Positions 5,148 to 7,699 of a stretch of 7,699 nt of DNA are shown here, piece after piece. The translations under genes were made by a program, and so were the position numbers. Source of the DNA: an uncultured Rhodospirillales bacterium (GTDB lineage: Bacteria > Pseudomonadota > Alphaproteobacteria > Acetobacterales > Acetobacteraceae); contig CAIYPH010000284.1 in assembly GCA_903928045.1 (NCBI GenBank), positions 1-7,699 of the forward strand, given 5' to 3'. The first letter of the stretch is position 1, and every line of letters begins with the position of its first letter. The notes beneath the pieces were generated by a model. That model searched no databases. It was not told where the DNA came from and saw only the letters and a list, made by a program, of their open reading frames with translations.

Positions 5148-6071
5148 TCACCCCAGCCAGGCCAACAACCCCGCCAGCGTCAAAATCGACACCGCGGTCG
5201 ACGCCACCACCGTACTGGCCGAAGCCTCCGCCATCGTCGCGAAGCGCCGCGCCAGCAGGAACGCGTTGGCCCCGGTCGGCATCGCCGAGGCGAGCACCAC
5301 CACCTTGAACGCCACCCCCTGCACCCCCGCCTCATAGGCAATCAAAGCCACCAGCGCCGGCATCAGGAACAGCTTCAGCAGCCCGCCAAGCAGCACCTCG
5401 CGCAGATCGTGCCAGCCGCTCGGCCGCGGCAGGGAGGCACCGAGACAAAACAGCGCCAGCGGCGGCCCAGCCGCGCCGAGCAGCCCGAGAAAACGCTGCA
5501 CGCCGGCGGGAATGCCGAGCCCGGTCAAGCGCCAGGACAGCGCCAGCACCATCGTCACGATCACCGGATTGCGCACAATCCCCGGCAGCGAAGCCCGCAG
5601 GATACCGAACACCCCCCGCCCACTCCCGGTATCCGCCTCGATCAGGATGGTCGCCAGCGGCAGCAGGAAGGCAGAGTGGAACGCCACCACCGCCAGCAAA
5701 TTCGCCACCCCCTCCCGTCCATAAGCAGCATCGACGATGGGGATGCCAAGCATCACCGTATTGCCGAACACACAATTCAGCGCGAACACGCCGGAACCCG
5801 CCAGCCCCACCCGCAGCACGTATTTCCCCAGCAGCACCGCCACAGCGAACAGCAGCAACGCGCCGAGCAGAAAACTCGCCGCCACGTCCGCCAGCCGCAA
5901 CGGCGGCGCCCCCCCGATCGAGAGGAACAGCAGGCTCGGCATGGCGGCGTAGAAGACGAAATCCGTCATCCCCTTCAGCGCCACCACCTCCAGCAGCCGC
6001 AGCCGCATCGCCAGCGCGCCCATGCCGATCAGCGCGAAGACCGGCCCGACAATCCCGATCAGAACGCCCAT
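5148..6071 (-). CDS. AEC-family transporter (auxin efflux carrier / malonate permease type)
   Basis: A 307-residue hydrophobic protein with about ten predicted membrane segments in two halves, as usual for the AEC family. Recognisable family features are a small-residue N-terminal helix, FGNTVMLGIPIV at 102-113 with its helix-breaking Gly/Pro, and ASAMPTGANAFLLARR near the C-terminus. Members export or take up organic anions such as malonate or malate, and plant PIN proteins are distant relatives; the substrate here cannot be told. The ATG at 6071 shares one base with the gmk stop (TGATG) and has no strong Shine-Dalgarno, so translation probably depends on coupling to gmk. It is the last gene of the yicC-gmk operon and ends against an inverted hairpin repeat. 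Confidence 0.87.
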   Translation of the reverse strand: MGVLIGIVGPVFALIGMGALAMRLRLLEVVALKGMTDFVFYAAMPSLLFLSIGGAPPLRLADVAASFLLGALLLFAVAVLLGKYVLRVGLAGSGVFALNCVFGNTVMLGIPIVDAAYGREGVANLLAVVAFHSAFLLPLATILIEADTGSGRGVFGILRASLPGIVRNPVIVTMVLALSWRLTGLGIPAGVQRFLGLLGAAGPPLALFCLGASLPRPSGWHDLREVLLGGLLKLFLMPALVALIAYEAGVQGVAFKVVVLASAMPTGANAFLLARRFATMAEASASTVVASTAVSILTLAGLLAWLG

Positions 6072-6700
6072 CAGGCCATCGTTTGCAGGAACGCCTCGAG
6101 CCCGGTCAGCCGCGCCCGGGCCAGCCGCGCCGCATGCAGCACCGCCCGTGTCTCCGCCACCGCCAGGTCGAAATCGGCATTGACCAGCACATGATGGAAC
6201 TCCGGCGCGTGCGACATCTCGGCCTGCGCCTCCTCCATGCGCCGCGCGATCACCGCCTCGCTATCCTGCCCCCGCCCACGCAACCGCCGCTCCAACTCGG
6301 CGCGGGAGGGCGGCAGGATGAACAGCCCCACCACGTCTTCCGGCAGGGCTGCGCGCATTTGCCGGTGTCCCTGCCAGTCGATGTCGAACACCACGTCCCG
6401 CCCCGCCGCCAGCATTGCCTCAACCGGGCCGCGCGGCGTGCCGTAGGACTTGCCGAACACCCCCGCCCATTCCAGCAGCTCCCCTTCATGCACCATGGCG
6501 TCGAAGCTCGGCTGATCGCGGAAATGGTAATGCACCCCATCCGCTTCCCCCGGCCGCGGCGCCCGCGTCGTCACGCTGATCGACAGCGAAACCTCCGGCT
6601 CCAGTTCAAGCAACCGCCTTGTGATCGAGGTCTTCCCTGCCCCCGAAGGCGCCGACAACACCAGGCACAGCCCGCGGCGCGTAATCACCGGCGCGCTCAT
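6071..6700 (-). CDS. gmk: Guanylate kinase
   Basis: A 209-residue cytosolic enzyme that phosphorylates GMP (and dGMP) to GDP with ATP, essential for GTP and (p)ppGpp pools. The P-loop SAPSGAGKTS is at 16-25 with Lys23. The GMP-binding block SVTTRAPRPGEADGVHYHF is at 42-60 with Arg46, Arg49, Glu52 and Tyr58. FDIDWQGHRQM and the Arg-rich lid (LERRLRGRGQDSEAVIARRM) follow. The length is typical. The ATG at 6700 overlaps the yicC stop as ATGA, the arrangement expected for the conserved yicC-gmk pair. The frame remains open upstream inside yicC, but that extension is only an alternative-frame shadow with low-complexity Gly/Ala sequence. Confidence 0.96.
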   Translation of the reverse strand: MSAPVITRRGLCLVLSAPSGAGKTSITRRLLELEPEVSLSISVTTRAPRPGEADGVHYHFRDQPSFDAMVHEGELLEWAGVFGKSYGTPRGPVEAMLAAGRDVVFDIDWQGHRQMRAALPEDVVGLFILPPSRAELERRLRGRGQDSEAVIARRMEEAQAEMSHAPEFHHVLVNADFDLAVAETRAVLHAARLARARLTGLEAFLQTMA

Positions 6701-7590
6701 TCGACGTTCTGCACCTGCTCGCGCAGCTGCTCGATGGTGGCCTTGAGCTTCAACCCGGTCGCCGTCAGCGCCACCGTGGCGGACTTGCTGCACAGCGTAT
6801 TGGCCTCGCGATTGAACTCCTGCACCAGAAAATCCAGCCGCCGCCCGATATTCTCCCCCTCGTCCAGCAACGCCCGCGCCGCCGCGATATGCGCGCCCAG
6901 CCGGTCCAGCTCCTCCCGCACGTCGGATTTGCCCGCCAGCACCGCCACTTCCTGGGCGATCCGCTCCTCCGGCAGCGCCGGGATCTCCGCCATCAGCCCC
7001 CGCAGCGTCTCCAGCATCCGCGCCCGCTGCATCGCCGGCTGCTCCGCCGCCTCCACAGCCGCCTGCGCGCACAACCCCTCAATCGCGCCAATCTGCCCGC
7101 CCAGAATCTCCCCGAGCCTTGCCCCCTCCCCCTTGCGCGCCGCCAGCAACCCCTCCAGCGCCGCCGCGAACCCCGCCTGCACGGCGGCCACCTGCGCCTT
7201 CACCGCCGCCTCATCCGCCTCCGCCACCGTCGGCCGCAACACGCCCGGCAGCGCCAGCAGCGCCTCCGCCCGCGGCGCCGACGCCCCTGGGATCCGCGCC
7301 GCCAGATCGAGCGCCAGCGCCAGCACCTGCTCCAGCGCCGCCGGATCCGGCGCCAGCCGCGCCTGGTCCTCACGCTTCACATTGAGATTGGCCGTCACAT
7401 TCCCGCGCCGCAGCGCTTTCCCCGCCAAGTCCTTGAACGCCGGCTCCAGCCCGTCGAACCCCGTCGGCAGGCGAAACCGCAGCTCCAGCCCCCGTCCGTT
7501 GACGCTGCGCAGCTCCCACACCCAGGAGAACCCGCCCACCGCGCCTTCGCTCCGCGCGAAGCCGGTCATCGATTGCGCCACCGCCATCAT
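6697..7590 (-). CDS. yicC: YicC family protein (endoribonuclease-like)
   Basis: A protein of about 297 residues with both family domains. The N-terminal domain has SMTGFAR at 7-13 and ELRSVNGRGLELRFRLP. The C-terminal DUF1732 part has REELDRLGAHI and then GRRLDFLVQEFNREANTL (about 249-266), ending in a predicted helix. E. coli YicC has been reported to act as an endoribonuclease affecting small-RNA stability; the role here is inferred by homology. Usual members have Gly or Ala before Ser-Lys-Ser; here it is Cys267. Start choice: ATG at 7590 has GGGA (7599-7596) five bases upstream. ATGs at 7587, 7569 and 7614 are alternatives, and the one at 7614 would read into the divergent intergenic region. 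It overlaps gmk by four bases. Confidence 0.9.
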   Translation of the reverse strand: MMAVAQSMTGFARSEGAVGGFSWVWELRSVNGRGLELRFRLPTGFDGLEPAFKDLAGKALRRGNVTANLNVKREDQARLAPDPAALEQVLALALDLAARIPGASAPRAEALLALPGVLRPTVAEADEAAVKAQVAAVQAGFAAALEGLLAARKGEGARLGEILGGQIGAIEGLCAQAAVEAAEQPAMQRARMLETLRGLMAEIPALPEERIAQEVAVLAGKSDVREELDRLGAHIAAARALLDEGENIGRRLDFLVQEFNREANTLCSKSATVALTATGLKLKATIEQLREQVQNVE

Positions 7591-7615
7591 GAAATTCCCA
7601 TCATCACTCCCCATT

Positions 7616-7635
7616 CCTAGCAGCCTTGCGCTAGG
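7616..7635. promoter_or_regulatory. Inverted repeat between divergent yicC and SDR genes
   Basis: CCTAGC (7616-7621) and GCTAGG (7630-7635) form a perfect six-base inverted repeat separated by eight bases, a centre-to-centre spacing of 14. It lies in the very short gap between the yicC start and the divergent gene starting at 7644. The symmetry and place fit a regulator-binding site, or a hairpin in the leader of either transcript. Neither can be confirmed from one occurrence. Confidence 0.3.
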
Positions 7636-7643
7636 CTCGGAAC

Positions 7644-7699
7644 ATGACCCCATACAGATCAGCCCTGATCACCGGCGCCTCCTCCGGCATCGGCCGCGC
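7644..7699 (+). CDS. SDR-family oxidoreductase, N-terminal fragment
   Basis: ATG at 7644 opens MTPYRSALITGASSGIGR and runs off the window edge. ALITGASSGIG is the complete glycine-rich nucleotide-binding motif (TGxxxGIG) of classical short-chain dehydrogenases/reductases, placed at residues 7-17 as expected for an N-terminus. Only 18 residues are visible, so cofactor preference, substrate and length cannot be judged. The Shine-Dalgarno is weak (GGA a few bases upstream). The gene is divergent from yicC with a gap of about 53 bases. It is distinct from the SDR gene at 2493-3281. Confidence 0.8.
   Translation, partial: MTPYRSALITGASSGIGR

Noticed and set aside
5100..6194. 364-codon + strand open frame opposite the AEC transporter
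   Set aside because: Gln/Arg/His-rich sequence typical of an antisense frame in GC-rich DNA; the opposite strand encodes a normal ten-helix transporter.
6889..7620. + strand open frame rich in Arg/Gln/Leu and a second Pro/Ala-rich frame opposite yicC
   Set aside because: Both are mirror frames of the coiled, Ala/Glu/Leu-rich YicC sequence, with no start signals or domain.

Overview
The window is GC-rich bacterial chromosome and reads best as an alphaproteobacterium, probably Acetobacteraceae. That placement is inference. It rests on base composition and codon use, the yicC-gmk gene pair, and T/A-rich hairpin repeats of a kind I associate with that family. No taxonomic marker was searched.

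Layout. Positions 1-150 are the last codons of an acyl-CoA dehydrogenase on the + strand. Positions 190-860 are debris: the first codons of an IS3-type transposase orfA joined to a piece of a glycine/alanine/asparagine-rich beta-roll (RTX-like) repeat protein. That piece has lost both ends and carries one internal frameshift. Positions 861-1158 hold no gene. A complete tRNA-Ser(UGA) with encoded CCA follows on the - strand at 1159-1248, and its 3' end faces the debris. Next is a ChbG/YdjC-type deacetylase homologue (1296-2174, -) in which two expected active-site residues look substituted, then a roughly 320-base gap.

The second half is ordinary, compact chromosome. An SDR oxidoreductase (2493-3281, -) is divergent from uppP, the undecaprenyl-diphosphate phosphatase gene (3433-4266, +). 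uppP overlaps an exported SGNH/GDSL hydrolase gene (4266-5012, +) by one base. Two inverted copies of an A/T-rich hairpin repeat (about 5015-5145) separate this pair from a converging - strand operon: yicC (RNase-like), gmk (guanylate kinase) and an AEC-family transporter. The stop and start codons of these genes overlap (ATGA, then TGATG). A second SDR gene begins divergently at 7644 and runs off the end.

Working together: uppP recycles the lipid carrier for peptidoglycan and other envelope polymers, and its coupled partner is a secreted esterase-like protein. yicC-gmk is a conserved housekeeping pair in which Gmk makes GDP from GMP. The 1-1250 segment is the accessory-looking part, a tRNA flank that has collected transposon and adhesin-like fragments. 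I see no CRISPR array, toxin-antitoxin pair, defence island or convincing new multi-gene system. The most useful leads are the two enzymes with altered catalytic residues, the inverted hairpin pair and the composite pseudogene.
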